DNA of 9,809 nucleotides. Origin: Bacteroidia bacterium (lineage in GTDB: Bacteria > Bacteroidota > Bacteroidia > Bacteroidales > UBA932). Positions 1 through 8,072 of this stretch are shown here, piece by piece. The number at the start of each line of letters is the position of its first letter. The first letter of the stretch is position 1. The notes beneath the pieces were generated by a model. The model did not search any database. It had not been told where the DNA came from and saw only the letters and a list, made by a program, of their open reading frames with translations. The stretch is from NCBI GenBank assembly GCA_025996715.1, contig BNTQ01000100.1, positions 1 through 9,809 on the forward strand, written 5' to 3'. A program made the translations under genes and the position numbers.

Positions 1-775
1 GCTTCAAATCGTGCGTCATACGTGCTATGCCCTTTGTGCCAATCACATCCACATAGCAGTTGTGCGTTTGCACCGCCGACAAATGCCCATAAACAAAACC
101 TTGCGTAATGTCAAACACCACGCCGTTGGCAAACGTGCCGTGCACCTGTATCCACCAAGGGTCGGGGTAACTCCACATGCGCACCCCTTGCGCGTGATAC
201 GTTGCGTACTCGCTGCCGGCATACCAACGAGCCACATCCACATAGTGCATTCCGCAATCGTGAAATGCGGGACCTTCGTATTCGTGCCCCTCTTGCGGCA
301 TGTGTCCGGGCGTCATGTGGGCAACGCGCACAATGGCCAATTCGCCGATTTCGCCTGCGTGCACAAAGTCAATGATGTCCTTGTGATACCACGCATTGCG
401 GTTGAACATATTGACCGCCACCATCAAGTCCGCCTGCTCTATCTCTTGGGCAACCTGCCACTCGGTTTCAATATCGGCAGCAATGGGTTTTTCGGCAATG
501 ATATGCTTGCGCACTTGTATGGCTTTGTGTATCTGCGCCGGACGTGCATTGGCAAGCGTAAAAAGCCCCACCACATCTACCTTGGCATCGTTAAATATAA
601 GGTCTTCGTCGTCAATAATTACGGCTTCGGGGAATGAGGCGGCGGCATCGGAGCGCGCTTTTTCGTTGCTATCGCAGATATAAGCAATTTCCCACAACGG
701 ACTTTTATCACACTCATCGGCATACAGCCGTCCCATTCGCCCGAATCCTATAATTCCAATCTTCAATTGTGCCAT
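1..775 (-). CDS. Gfo/Idh/MocA family oxidoreductase, cytosolic, 3' end cut by window edge
   Basis: NAD(P)-dependent sugar or inositol oxidoreductase; 258 N-terminal residues are visible and the C-terminus lies outside the window. The protein begins MAQLKIGIIGFGRMG with no signal peptide, so it should be cytosolic. The Rossmann motif is G10-F-G12-R-M-G15. The family EKP motif is at residues 95-97 (AEKPIA), and the HDxGxHxxD-type active-site stretch is at 172-180 (HDCGMHYVD). Start: the ATG at 775-773 lies three bases after the stop of the upstream DUF1080 gene, so the two are almost certainly co-transcribed. The family is certain; the substrate is not. With its neighbours, a role in oxidising or reducing a 3-keto sugar is an inference. 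An inositol dehydrogenase-like activity is an alternative. Confidence 0.9.
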   Translation of the reverse strand, partial: MAQLKIGIIGFGRMGRLYADECDKSPLWEIAYICDSNEKARSDAAASFPEAVIIDDEDLIFNDAKVDVVGLFTLANARPAQIHKAIQVRKHIIAEKPIAADIETEWQVAQEIEQADLMVAVNMFNRNAWYHKDIIDFVHAGEIGELAIVRVAHMTPGHMPQEGHEYEGPAFHDCGMHYVDVARWYAGSEYATYHAQGVRMWSYPDPWWIQVHGTFANGVVFDITQGFVYGHLSAVQTHNCYVDVIGTKGIARMTHDLK

Positions 776-778
776 CCT

Positions 779-1648
779 TTATTCAAGCACTTTGATGCGA
801 ATGTTGCGATACCAAACATCGTCGCCGTGGTCTTGCAAACCAATGTAGCCTTTGTGCTCAGCACCACCGCAGTTGTTCAATAGTTCAAATGCGAGCGGCC
901 ATTTTTCTTGACTAAATTTGCTTGCCTGCAACATTTCGGTCCATTGCGGTGTCCACAGGTGATATTCCAACACGTTTACGCCGTTTTGGTTATGCACCAC
1001 CGTACCTTTATACACCAAAATAGTGGTAGTGTTCCACTCGCCTGCGGGCTTGGCATTTTGCGGCTTGGCAGGTATCATATCGTACAATGACGACGACTTA
1101 CGGTTGCCATCCACACCCAATTTGGCATCGGGATGCCGCTCATTATCAAGCACTTGGCTTTCGGGTGCCGAAATGTAAGGGGGTTGGTCTTTGATTTCCT
1201 GTATCAAATACATAATACCCGAATTGGCGCCGGGAGACACTTTCCAATCAATGGACACCTCAAAGTTTTGGAACTTGTGAGCAAAAATCAGGTCGCCGCC
1301 ATCGCCTTTTTGCCCTTCGCCCATACCTGTGCCATTGAATTTGATAGCGCCGTCATCAATCACCCAACGTGCAGGCACTTCATCTTTGAGATAGCCGCGC
1401 CAGCCGTACAAACTGTTGCCGCAAAAGAGGGTAATCCAACCATCTTTGTCCTTTGGAAACACGCTCAAATCCACCTGCGTTTTTTCTACTATAACGTAGG
1501 CAGGGGTTGTGCCATTCTCGGGCACAACCAGTTCGGCTGTTTTAATCGTGTACGACTGTTCCGTAGGGCAATTTTGCGGTGCGCTGCCGCACGCCATAAA
1601 TGCACTTGCTGCTATTGCGCAGCCCACTAATAAACTGATTTTTTTCAT
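779..1648 (-). CDS. DUF1080 lipoprotein (3-keto-disaccharide hydrolase / 3-ketoglycoside-cleaving family)
   Basis: Secreted lipoprotein of 289 residues. A lysine-start hydrophobic signal (MKKISLLVGC...) ends in the lipobox FMAC with the lipidated cysteine at 20. The residues after it (GSAPQ) are not acidic, so it lacks an obvious Bacteroidota surface-export signal and may face the periplasm. The DUF1080 (PF06439-type) jelly-roll domain spans about 70-289. Typical stretches are WITLFCGNSLYGW at 71-83, the SGIMYL region at 143-148, ESQVLDNE at 163-170, and the C-terminal GYIGLQDHGDDVWYRNIRIK. Family members cleave 3-keto-glycosides made by Gfo/Idh/MocA enzymes, and such enzymes flank this gene on both sides. 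The family assignment is firm; the exact substrate and whether cleavage is hydrolytic or eliminative cannot be read from sequence. Confidence 0.9.
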   Translation of the reverse strand: MKKISLLVGCAIAASAFMACGSAPQNCPTEQSYTIKTAELVVPENGTTPAYVIVEKTQVDLSVFPKDKDGWITLFCGNSLYGWRGYLKDEVPARWVIDDGAIKFNGTGMGEGQKGDGGDLIFAHKFQNFEVSIDWKVSPGANSGIMYLIQEIKDQPPYISAPESQVLDNERHPDAKLGVDGNRKSSSLYDMIPAKPQNAKPAGEWNTTTILVYKGTVVHNQNGVNVLEYHLWTPQWTEMLQASKFSQEKWPLAFELLNNCGGAEHKGYIGLQDHGDDVWYRNIRIKVLE

Positions 1649-1701
1649 TTTTTAAATAAATTAAAAGATTGAAGAATTAAAAGAACATAGATAATTTTGA
1701 C

Positions 1702-3177
1702 CTACGGCATTGCCGGCAAATTCCAACCATTGTGATACGTGTGCTTAATCATTTCATTGGCAAACGCAAGCGCATTCACAGGGTCGGTCATTGTTTTGTT
1801 AAAAGTGGGGTGTCCGTCTTTGATTTGGAAACCGTCTTTGATAACCGTTTTGATAGTAGCGTCTGCGGGAATGTTGGTGAAGCGCATATTTTCGCCATCC
1901 CAATGCAGTTCTTGATTCAAAGCCTGCAAACGCACTGCCATTACGCCCATCACCACCATTTCGGCAAAAGGACCAGCCTCTGCAAACGCAGACGCAGTCT
2001 CCGTGCGATTGGCAGGAGTTTCTTTGCACGCACGCACCCAATCCATATAATGTTTAAGTGGCACCTCGCGCAATACCTTTGGCGATGTGGGTTTGCGCCC
2101 CGATACCAACCAAGGTCTTACGCCATAACAACCGCAAATCAAAGTATCCTTTGTGCCGTGAAAAATCACGCCGCCGCCACTATCATTGAGATTTTTATTA
2201 GCAGGCACGCCTGCGGGGCGCGGAGGTTGCAAGCCGCCGTCGTACCACGTAACTTCCACTTCGGGCAAGGCTACACGCGGCATATTGTCGCGGGCTGGGA
2301 AAATGTATTTCACCATTTGCGCATTGGGAGCGCAGTCGGTGAGCAGCAAGGTGCTGCTGCCCTGCACCTTTGTAGGATAGCCCAATTTGAGCGCTTTGAA
2401 CACGGGATGCAAAATGTGGCAAGCCATATCGCCCAATGCGCCGGTGCCAAAATCCCACCAACCACGCCAGTTCCAAGGCGTATAAATAGCATTGTAGGCG
2501 CGCTTTTGTGCCGGACCAATGAACAAATCCCAATCCAAAGTAGGTGCAATTTTGTCGGCTTTTTCGGGCACAGGCAAACCTTGGGGCCAAATGGGGCGGT
2601 CGGTAAATGCCTCCACTTTGGTGATTTCGCCGATTTCGCCGTTCCAAATCCATTCGCAGGTTTGGCGCACGCCTTCGTCGGACGCACCCTGATTGCCCAT
2701 TTGGGTAGCCACTTTGTGCTTTGCCGCCAAGCGCGTGAGCAACCGCGCCTCATAAACGCTGTGCGTGAGCGGTTTTTCGACATACACACCCTTGTCCATT
2801 GTGATGGCATCGGCAGCAACAATGGCGTGCGTGTGGTCAGCCGTAGCCACCACCACTGCATCGGCTTCTTTGCCGAGTTTTTCAAACATCTTGCGGTAGT
2901 CTTTGAACCGCTCGGCTTTTGGATAATGCTTGAAAGTGCCGTCGGCATACTTCCAATCTACATCGCACAAGCCAATGATGTTTTGGTCTTTGAGTTCTTT
3001 GAGAACCGCAGAGCCGCGTCCACCCACGCCAACGCCCAAAATGTTCAACTTGTCGCTTGGTGCAACGTGCCCGCCACCAAGCGATTGCCCAAACACAACG
3101 TTGGGCAACACAGCAAGCGACACGCCTGCCATTGTTCCTTTTTTGAGGAACTCACGCCTTGATAAGTCTTTTTCCAT
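1702..3177 (-). CDS. Tat-exported Gfo/Idh/MocA family oxidoreductase
   Basis: First gene of the sugar operon, 491 residues from the chosen start. A start nine codons upstream (3204) is possible, but the ATG at 3177 puts the twin-arginine motif SRREFLKK at residues 6-13, in the usual position, followed by a hydrophobic stretch and a likely cleavage near VFG-QS (about 30). The Rossmann motif is GVGVGGRG at 48-55 and the EKP motif is at 134-136. The stretch DFGTGALGDMACHI is typical of the long bacterial Gfo/Idh/MocA subfamily. Tat export implies folding with its nicotinamide cofactor in the cytosol before transport. By context it probably oxidises glycosides to 3-keto forms in the periplasm for the DUF1080 lipoprotein. 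The family is certain and the substrate inferred. A 53-base gap separates it from the DUF1080 gene, with no promoter of the Bacteroidota type in it. Confidence 0.9.
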   Translation of the reverse strand: MEKDLSRREFLKKGTMAGVSLAVLPNVVFGQSLGGGHVAPSDKLNILGVGVGGRGSAVLKELKDQNIIGLCDVDWKYADGTFKHYPKAERFKDYRKMFEKLGKEADAVVVATADHTHAIVAADAITMDKGVYVEKPLTHSVYEARLLTRLAAKHKVATQMGNQGASDEGVRQTCEWIWNGEIGEITKVEAFTDRPIWPQGLPVPEKADKIAPTLDWDLFIGPAQKRAYNAIYTPWNWRGWWDFGTGALGDMACHILHPVFKALKLGYPTKVQGSSTLLLTDCAPNAQMVKYIFPARDNMPRVALPEVEVTWYDGGLQPPRPAGVPANKNLNDSGGGVIFHGTKDTLICGCYGVRPWLVSGRKPTSPKVLREVPLKHYMDWVRACKETPANRTETASAFAEAGPFAEMVVMGVMAVRLQALNQELHWDGENMRFTNIPADATIKTVIKDGFQIKDGHPTFNKTMTDPVNALAFANEMIKHTYHNGWNLPAMP

Positions 3178-3202
3178 AATATAAAATTTATTTTGTATAT
3201 TC

Positions 3203-3222
3203 AAAGTTGCACTCGCAACTTT
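3203..3222. repeat. 8-bp perfect inverted repeat upstream of the Tat oxidoreductase gene
   Basis: AAAGTTGC and GCAACTTT face each other across the 4-base loop ACTC, 26 bases before the chosen start codon. It could be an operator, or a hairpin in the 5' leader. It overlaps a weak -7-like element (CAACTTTG on the minus strand), which fits a regulator-binding site. This role is inference only. Confidence 0.4.
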
Positions 3223-3333
3223 TTGAGGGCGTAAAATTAGTACAAATTATTTATTCTGCAAAAAAATTGATAATTTTTTTTGAAAACGGGCTTAATGGTC
3301 AAAAAATAGGCTGAAAATTGCTGTATTTTATGC

Positions 3334-3360
3334 TTGGACGGTATTTGTATTGCCGTCCAA
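3334..3360. repeat. 8-bp hairpin between the small-gene pair and the sugar operon
   Basis: TTGGACGG pairs perfectly with CCGTCCAA across an 11-base loop. It lies 37 bases past the stop of the DUF5053-like gene, so it could end that transcript. On the minus strand, however, no uridine run follows it; the T-rich tail is on the plus strand, where there is no gene to end. It may be a transcript-stabilising or Rho-associated hairpin. Confidence 0.4.
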
Positions 3361-3397
3361 TTTATTTTGTAGCATTTGTGTTGAGGAATAAAAAACC

Positions 3398-3649
3398 TTA
3401 TACGGCTATTTTTTCGGCTGTATGACGCACACGTTCCGAAAAATCAAAAAGTGCATTTTTAAACTGTACCTTTTCTACATTAGTAAAAGTATTTTCCACG
3501 CCGTTTCCGTCAATTCCGTCTAATTTGTGATATAACCAAACAGACGATTTGCCAAAATACCGCGATGCAATTTTAGACCAAGTGATGTCAAGCAAAATAT
3601 CGTTAAGTTGCTGTTTGATAGACATTTCTTTTGAAATTACAGTTTCCAT
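3398..3649 (-). CDS. DUF5053-like small protein with helix-turn-helix appearance
   Basis: An 83-residue protein. The central stretch (about 22-45), with TWSKIASRYFGKSSVWLYHK, reads like a helix-turn-helix, and the YFGKS-x-WLY plus later NG pattern resembles DUF5053 proteins of Bacteroidota. The C-terminal part (about 57-83) looks helical and charged. The start could be the ATG at 3649 or the second methionine nine codons in (3625). The family match is from memory of the pattern, not a search. It lies 17 bases downstream of the 46-residue gene at 3667-3807, and both probably share the promoter at 3828-3861. Function is unknown; a small DNA-binding regulator is the most natural reading. Confidence 0.7.
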   Translation of the reverse strand: METVISKEMSIKQQLNDILLDITWSKIASRYFGKSSVWLYHKLDGIDGNGVENTFTNVEKVQFKNALFDFSERVRHTAEKIAV

Positions 3650-3666
3650 ATTAGTATTTTTAGTAA

Positions 3667-3807
3667 TTAATCTTTGTTCAACAGATTGTCGAATAACTTA
3701 CGAACATAGTACTCCAATTGGGCAGAAGGATTGTGAGTTGAGTTTTTCAAATTTCTAACCGCTTCTACCAATTCCCATTCTTCTTCAGTTAATTCTTTTG
3801 TTACCAT
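3667..3807 (-). CDS. small uncharacterised protein, 46 residues
   Basis: A short gene, starting MVTKELTEEEWELVEAVRNL and ending LLNKD. It is acidic near the N-terminus, predicted almost entirely helical, and has no signal or membrane segment. Support for it being real: a near-ideal Bacteroidota promoter sits just upstream, the leader is short, and a second small gene follows after 17 bases in the same direction. I recall similar very short proteins from other Bacteroidota next to DUF5053 genes but cannot confirm this. Function unknown; it could be a partner or antagonist of the downstream helix-turn-helix-like protein. Confidence 0.65.
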   Translation of the reverse strand: MVTKELTEEEWELVEAVRNLKNSTHNPSAQLEYYVRKLFDNLLNKD

Positions 3808-3827
3808 TTTTCTCTGTGATTATCCCG

Positions 3828-3861
3828 CAAAGTTAGTACGAATTATTGAAATATCCAAAAA
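3828..3861 (-). promoter_or_regulatory. Bacteroidota-type promoter for the small-gene pair
   Basis: On the minus strand, TTTTTG ends at 3856, then exactly 20 bases, then TAACTTTG (3835-3828), matching the TTG-N20-TAnnTTTG pattern. It lies 20 bases before the ATG at 3807, giving a leader of about 15 bases. Confidence 0.8.
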
Positions 3862-3876
3862 CTATCAGCAGAAAAA

Positions 3877-4818
3877 TTATCGTGTTTCGATGAACGCTTG
3901 CACTGCTGCTATCCAAGAGGGAGGCGGGTTGCTGTGCAAGCCCAATGAATGTTTATCGCCCACAATATCTGTGGGGGTAAGCAACTGATGAACAATGTTG
4001 GTGCTGTTGAGTGCTGTGTTCAATCGCGCGGAATTGCTGTAGGGCACAGTGTTGTCGCCCTCTGCGTGCACCATAATGGTTGGCGGCACGCCCTTGCTTT
4101 GGCTGACATAGTAAGCAGGAGAAATAGTCTCGGCAGCCGCTCTAAAAGTTTCATAATTGCTCTGTTGCGTATAATCGTTTTGCGTGATGATTACCATTTG
4201 CCCTGTGAGTGCTGATGCCAAGCCCGACAATTCAGGCAACGAAAATTCGCCGCTTGTCCAACCTATATCATCGGTAAAATCCGTAGGTCCCGCCAAACTA
4301 ACGCAAGCCGCAATAGGAATAGCCGAATTGTTATCTTGCGGAAAATACTTGTACCCGTAGAGCAAGGATAAATGAGCACCTGCCGAATGTCCCATCAAAA
4401 TTACTTTACTCACACCAACTCCATTTTCTCGTGCAGTCTGTTTTATTTTGCCGAGCGCACTGCCAACGTCAGCCAGCATCTCGTCAATGTGTACATTGTT
4501 TTGTGCAGAGGGTACAACAAGGCGATAATTGATAGAAGCCACTATGACTTTGGGTTTGTAATCATTCAAAAATGAGACCATTTCTGCTTTGTCGCCGGAG
4601 ATGTAGGAACCGCCGTGAATATACACAATGGCAGTTGCTGCACCAATGCCGCTGGGAATAGATATGTCCAATGTTTGTTGGGCATCTGTGCCATACGACA
4701 AATTGGTTATGTTAGCCCCTTTGAGCGGATTTTTGACTTGGGTGGAAGTGTTGCATCCTGCTGCCAGCATTGCTATCAACAGTAATGCCCACGTTCCTAT
4801 AAAAAAGTTTTTTTTCAT
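3877..4818 (-). CDS. lipoprotein alpha/beta hydrolase (esterase-like)
   Basis: A 313-residue secreted esterase/lipase-fold protein. The ATG at 4818 is chosen over one ten codons upstream because it gives a clean lipoprotein signal (MKKNFFIGTWALLLIAMLAAGC, lipidated Cys22) and lies one base after the fcl stop. The oxyanion-hole motif HGG is at 68-70 and the nucleophile elbow GHSAG at 143-147 (Ser145). The likely acid is Asp255 in AEGDNTVPY and the likely base His290 in DKHS. This architecture is typical of feruloyl/acetyl-esterase-like and kynurenine-formamidase-like hydrolases. Tight coupling to gmd and fcl suggests action on a fucose-containing surface glycan, for example removing or editing acyl groups, but this is inference. 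Codon use does not look foreign. Confidence 0.88.
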   Translation of the reverse strand: MKKNFFIGTWALLLIAMLAAGCNTSTQVKNPLKGANITNLSYGTDAQQTLDISIPSGIGAATAIVYIHGGSYISGDKAEMVSFLNDYKPKVIVASINYRLVVPSAQNNVHIDEMLADVGSALGKIKQTARENGVGVSKVILMGHSAGAHLSLLYGYKYFPQDNNSAIPIAACVSLAGPTDFTDDIGWTSGEFSLPELSGLASALTGQMVIITQNDYTQQSNYETFRAAAETISPAYYVSQSKGVPPTIMVHAEGDNTVPYSNSARLNTALNSTNIVHQLLTPTDIVGDKHSLGLHSNPPPSWIAAVQAFIETR

Positions 4819-4819
4819 T

Positions 4820-5749
4820 TTATTGTTTTGTGTCAATGTACCATTCATATACCGTTGCTATTCCCTCTACTAATGTGGTCTTGTGTTTCCAACCGAGGTT
4901 GTGCAGTTTTGAAACGTCCATCAATTTGCGCGGCGTGCCGTCGGGTTGGGTGGTGTCGTTCACAATTTCGCCCTCAAATCCTACTACTTTTTTGATGATG
5001 TTGGCCAATTCGCGTATTGCGAGGTCTTCGCCTGTGCCAAGGTTTACGTGCTGTTCGTCGTTGTAGTTTTGCATCAGGAAAACGCAGGCATCGGCTAAAT
5101 CGTCCACGTACAAAAATTCGCGCAAGGGTTTTCCTGTACCCCACATCACCACTTGCTTTGCGCCCTGCACTTTGGCATCGTGAAATTTGCGAATGAGTGC
5201 CGGCAACACGTGCGAAGTGTTCAAATCAAAATTATCGTTGATGCCGTAGAGGTTGGTGGGCATTGCCGAAATGAAATTGCAACCGTATTGGCGGCGGTAA
5301 AATTTGCACAACTCGATGCCGGTAATTTTTGCAATGGCATACGCCTCGTTGGTTTCCTCCAAATATCCGCTGAGCAAATGCTCCTCTTTGATGGGCTGCG
5401 GTGCGAGTTTTGGATAAATGCACGAACTGCCCAGAAACAGCAATTTTTTTACGCCCTGCGTATATGCCGCGTGGATGATGTTGGTTTCAATCATCAAATT
5501 GTCGTAGATGAATTGCGCCGGATAGGTGTTGTTGGCGTTGATGCCGCCCACTTTGGCGGCTGCCAAAAACACATATTCGGGTTTTTCTGCGGCAAAAAAA
5601 TCATTCACTGCCTGCTGATTGCGCAAATCCAATTGGGCAGAGGTGCGCTCAACGATGTTGCTAAAACCCTTGCTGCGCAAGTCGCGCACAAGGGCAGAGC
5701 CAACAAGCCCTCGGTGCCCTGCTACATATATTTTGTCCGTTGTGTTCAT
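4820..5749 (-). CDS. fcl: GDP-L-fucose synthase
   Basis: NADPH-dependent epimerase-reductase that converts GDP-4-keto-6-deoxy-D-mannose to GDP-L-fucose, the second and last step after Gmd; cytosolic. It has 309 residues, a normal length. The short-chain dehydrogenase fingerprint GHRGLVG is at 11-17. Catalytic residues line up with the E. coli enzyme shifted by one: Ser108, Cys110, Tyr137, Lys141 (YAIAK) and His180. The stretch GSSCIYP and the NLYG motif are diagnostic. The ATG overlaps the gmd stop by one base, so translation is coupled. The product feeds fucosylated surface polysaccharide or glycoprotein. Confidence 0.96.
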   Translation of the reverse strand: MNTTDKIYVAGHRGLVGSALVRDLRSKGFSNIVERTSAQLDLRNQQAVNDFFAAEKPEYVFLAAAKVGGINANNTYPAQFIYDNLMIETNIIHAAYTQGVKKLLFLGSSCIYPKLAPQPIKEEHLLSGYLEETNEAYAIAKITGIELCKFYRRQYGCNFISAMPTNLYGINDNFDLNTSHVLPALIRKFHDAKVQGAKQVVMWGTGKPLREFLYVDDLADACVFLMQNYNDEQHVNLGTGEDLAIRELANIIKKVVGFEGEIVNDTTQPDGTPRKLMDVSKLHNLGWKHKTTLVEGIATVYEWYIDTKQ

Positions 5750-6828
5750 CAGTATTTTATGCGAGAATTATTTATTTTTTCAACATATTCGTAATCAAAT
5801 TTTGCCATTTTTTTGACCAATTCGGCAAATGGCGTTTGTGTAGGATTCCAACCCAACAGCGTTTTTGCCTTTGTGGGATTGCCTTGCAGTTGTTCCACTT
5901 CGGTGGGGCGAAAATACGCGGGGTCAATTTCCACCAACACATTGCCTGTTTTTTTGCAAACACCTTTTTCGTTCACGCCCTCGCCTTTCCATTCCAAATC
6001 AATGTTCACTTCTTTGAAAGCAAGCGTGCAAAACTCGCGCACAGTGTGCATTTCGCCGGTGGCAATCACAAAATCTTCGGGCGTTTTGTGCTGCAAAATG
6101 AGCCACATACATTCCACATAATCCTTGGCGTATCCCCAATCGCGGCGGGCGTTGAGGTTGCCCAAATATAATTTTTTTTGATAGCCGTGTGCTATGCGCG
6201 CCGCGCCCAGCGTGATTTTGCGCGTAACAAAAGTTTCGCCGCGCCGCTCGCTTTCGTGGTTAAACAAAATGCCGTTCACAGCAAACATATTGTAGGCTTC
6301 GCGATAATTTTTGGTAATCCAAAAACCATACATTTTTGCCACCGCGTAGGGCGAGCGCGGATAAAAAGGCGTGGTTTCGCTTTGCGGCACTTCCTGCACC
6401 AATCCGTAGAGTTCCGACGTGGAAGCCTGATAAATTTTCGTTTGTTTTTCCAATCCGCAAATCCGCACTGCTTCTAACAATCGCAGCGTGCCCACCCCAT
6501 CGGTTTCGGCAGTATATTCGGGCACTTCAAACGACACTTTTACGTGCGACTGCGCCGCCAAATTATATACCTCGTCGGGGCGGATGGTTTGCATCAAACG
6601 AATGAGATTGGAGGAGTCGGTCATATCGCCGTAATGCAGTTGCACCTTACGTTTTTGGTGCATATCCTCAATCAAATCATCAATGTAGAGATGTTCAATT
6701 TTTTGCGTGTTAAAGGTGGAACTGCGGCGGATAATGCCGTGCACATCGTAGCCTTTGTCCAACAAAAATTCGGCAAGATACGAACCATCTTGACCGTTGA
6801 TACCTGTAATCAGTGCTGTTTTGCTCAT
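5749..6828 (-). CDS. gmd: GDP-mannose 4,6-dehydratase
   Basis: First step of GDP-L-fucose synthesis: GDP-D-mannose to GDP-4-keto-6-deoxy-D-mannose, NADP-dependent, cytosolic. It has 359 residues from the ATG at 6828. A longer frame begins at 6900, but its extra 24 residues are hydrophobic and unlike the family, and would include the promoter. [15 protein letters not shown] carries the cofactor loop GINGQDG at 9-15. STSELYG is at 136-142 with Glu139, and the YxxxK pair is Tyr161/Lys165. [11 protein letters not shown] near 195-205 is a strong family signature. fcl follows with a one-base overlap and the esterase-like lipoprotein after that, so all three are probably one transcript. Confidence 0.97.
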   Translation of the reverse strand: MSKTALITGINGQDGSYLAEFLLDKGYDVHGIIRRSSTFNTQKIEHLYIDDLIEDMHQKRKVQLHYGDMTDSSNLIRLMQTIRPDEVYNLAAQSHVKVSFEVPEYTAETDGVGTLRLLEAVRICGLEKQTKIYQASTSELYGLVQEVPQSETTPFYPRSPYAVAKMYGFWITKNYREAYNMFAVNGILFNHESERRGETFVTRKITLGAARIAHGYQKKLYLGNLNARRDWGYAKDYVECMWLILQHKTPEDFVIATGEMHTVREFCTLAFKEVNIDLEWKGEGVNEKGVCKKTGNVLVEIDPAYFRPTEVEQLQGNPTKAKTLLGWNPTQTPFAELVKKMAKFDYEYVEKINNSRIKY

Positions 6829-6856
6829 TGATAATGTTTTTTTAATAACTATAATC

Positions 6857-6864
6857 CAAAAATA
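6857..6864 (-). promoter_or_regulatory. -7 element of the gmd-fcl-hydrolase operon
   Basis: The minus strand reads TATTTTTG here, matching TAnnTTTG, 28 bases before the gmd start. No good TTG lies 19-21 bases upstream, so it is weaker than the other promoters in the window. Confidence 0.5.
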
Positions 6865-6889
6865 AAGTGCGAAGTTAAAGAAAAAACAG

Positions 6890-6897
6890 TATCTTTG
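6890..6897 (+). promoter_or_regulatory. -7 element of pdxB
   Basis: TATCTTTG matches TAnnTTTG exactly. The bases 20 upstream are GTG rather than TTG. Transcription would begin near 6904, leaving only about 14 bases before the TTG start at 6918. The element is 25 bases from the divergent gmd element, so the two promoters are back to back. Confidence 0.65.
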
Positions 6898-6917
6898 CAA
6901 AAAAAATACAATTATCC

Positions 6918-8072
6918 TTGTTGAATTTTGTTGTCGATAAAAACATACCCTTCATTAGCGGAGTGCTCGAACCCTACGCTAATGTTGGTTATTTTGATGC
7001 CAAAGATATTACCGCCGCAGCGGTGATGGCTGCCGATGCTTTGCTCATACGCACCCGCACCCGCTGCAATGCCGCGCTGTTGCAAAATTCCCGTGTAAAA
7101 TTTATGGCTACTGCCACCATTGGCAGCGACCATATTGATGCCGATTTTTGCCAAAAAAATAACATCGCGTGGGCTAATGCTGCCGGCTGCAACGCAGGCG
7201 CAGTGGAGCAATACGTGATGACAGCCCTGCTCACATTGGCACATCAAAAAGGGATGAGTTTGTGCGGCAAAACAATGGGCGTGGTGGGGGTGGGCAACGT
7301 TGGCAAACGAGTAGCCGCAACGGCTGAGCGTTTGGGTATGCACCTGCTTTTGTGCGACCAGCCTCGTGCCCAAAATGAGCCAAATGCCCATTTTGTATCC
7401 TTGTATGAAGTGGCTGCAAACGCCGATGTGATTACCTTTCACGTGCCTCTCGCTTTATCGGGCAAGGATGCCACTTACCATCTTGCTGGCCACGATTTTT
7501 TTGCACAAGTCGGCAAAAAACCTATATTTATCAACACTTCGCGTGGGGAGGTGGTGGACGAAGAATGCCTGCGGGCTGCCGTTGTGCAACAAAAAATCGC
7601 TGCCGTTGCCTTGGATGTGTGGGAAAATGAGCCTCACATTAGCACAGCCACGCTGGATTTGGCAAACATTGGCACGCCGCACATTGCCGGCTATTCGGCA
7701 GAGGGCAAAGCCAAAGCGAGCCAAATGGCGGTGCGTGCTATGGCTCGTTTTTTTGACCTGCCGCTTCAAACCTGGCAACCACAAGCCTTGCCGCCACTGC
7801 CTTTGCACAATCTGTGCTCGCCCGCTGCCGATTTGCAAAACGCGCTGTACCGCGTCTATAGCCAATCCTACGACATTTGGGCAGACGACGCTGCGCTACG
7901 CCTGCATCCGCACAATGGCGAGGAATTGCGCAACCGTTATGTATTGCGGCGAGAGCCGCAAGTGTGCTGGCTACTGCCCACAAAAAAGGCTCTACGTGAT
8001 GACGTAAAGCCTTGTGAATCAATAACTTGCAAAACCGCTCCTCAACAAGGACTTGAACCTTGGACCCCCTGA
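6918..8072 (+). CDS. pdxB: erythronate-4-phosphate dehydrogenase, with unusual C-terminal extension
   Basis: Oxidises 4-phospho-D-erythronate in pyridoxal 5'-phosphate synthesis; cytosolic and NAD-dependent. The frame gives 384 residues. The conserved N-terminus [11 protein letters not shown] begins right after two successive TTG codons (6918, 6921). No in-frame ATG exists upstream and the next is at residue 37, inside the fold, so a TTG start is required. The NAD motif GVGNVG is at 124-129. The catalytic Arg209 (NTSRGE), Glu238 (WENEP) and His255 (GTPHIAGYS) match the E. coli triad shifted by one. NRYVLRRE at 339-346 is near where Bacteroidota relatives usually end. The next roughly 30 residues come from the tRNA-Asn terminator and the antisense of the tRNA gene, ending in GLEPWTP. 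The tail is probably not functional; the original stop may have been lost. Confidence 0.93.
   Translation: MLNFVVDKNIPFISGVLEPYANVGYFDAKDITAAAVMAADALLIRTRTRCNAALLQNSRVKFMATATIGSDHIDADFCQKNNIAWANAAGCNAGAVEQYVMTALLTLAHQKGMSLCGKTMGVVGVGNVGKRVAATAERLGMHLLLCDQPRAQNEPNAHFVSLYEVAANADVITFHVPLALSGKDATYHLAGHDFFAQVGKKPIFINTSRGEVVDEECLRAAVVQQKIAAVALDVWENEPHISTATLDLANIGTPHIAGYSAEGKAKASQMAVRAMARFFDLPLQTWQPQALPPLPLHNLCSPAADLQNALYRVYSQSYDIWADDAALRLHPHNGEELRNRYVLRREPQVCWLLPTKKALRDDVKPCESITCKTAPQQGLEPWTP
7982..8013 (-). terminator. rho-independent terminator of tRNA-Asn, inside the pdxB 3' end
   Basis: On the minus strand a 12-bp stem with a CATC loop begins AAGGCTTTACGT and ends in a run of six T. The one non-Watson-Crick position is a G-U pair in minus-strand RNA but an A-C mismatch in plus-strand RNA, and only the minus strand has the T run. 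It therefore serves the tRNA-Asn gene 25 bases upstream, although it lies inside the pdxB frame (residues about 356-366). Confidence 0.85.

Noticed and set aside
1732..3162. A 476-residue open frame on the plus strand opposite the Tat oxidoreductase.
   Set aside because: It lies entirely antisense to a gene with clear family motifs and is rich in His, Cys and Arg without recognisable domains, typical of a shadow frame in a GC-biased gene.
3202..3209. CAACTTTG on the minus strand as a promoter for the Tat oxidoreductase.
   Set aside because: It lacks the first T of the -7 element and has no TTG at 19-21 bases. It is explained equally well by the inverted repeat there.
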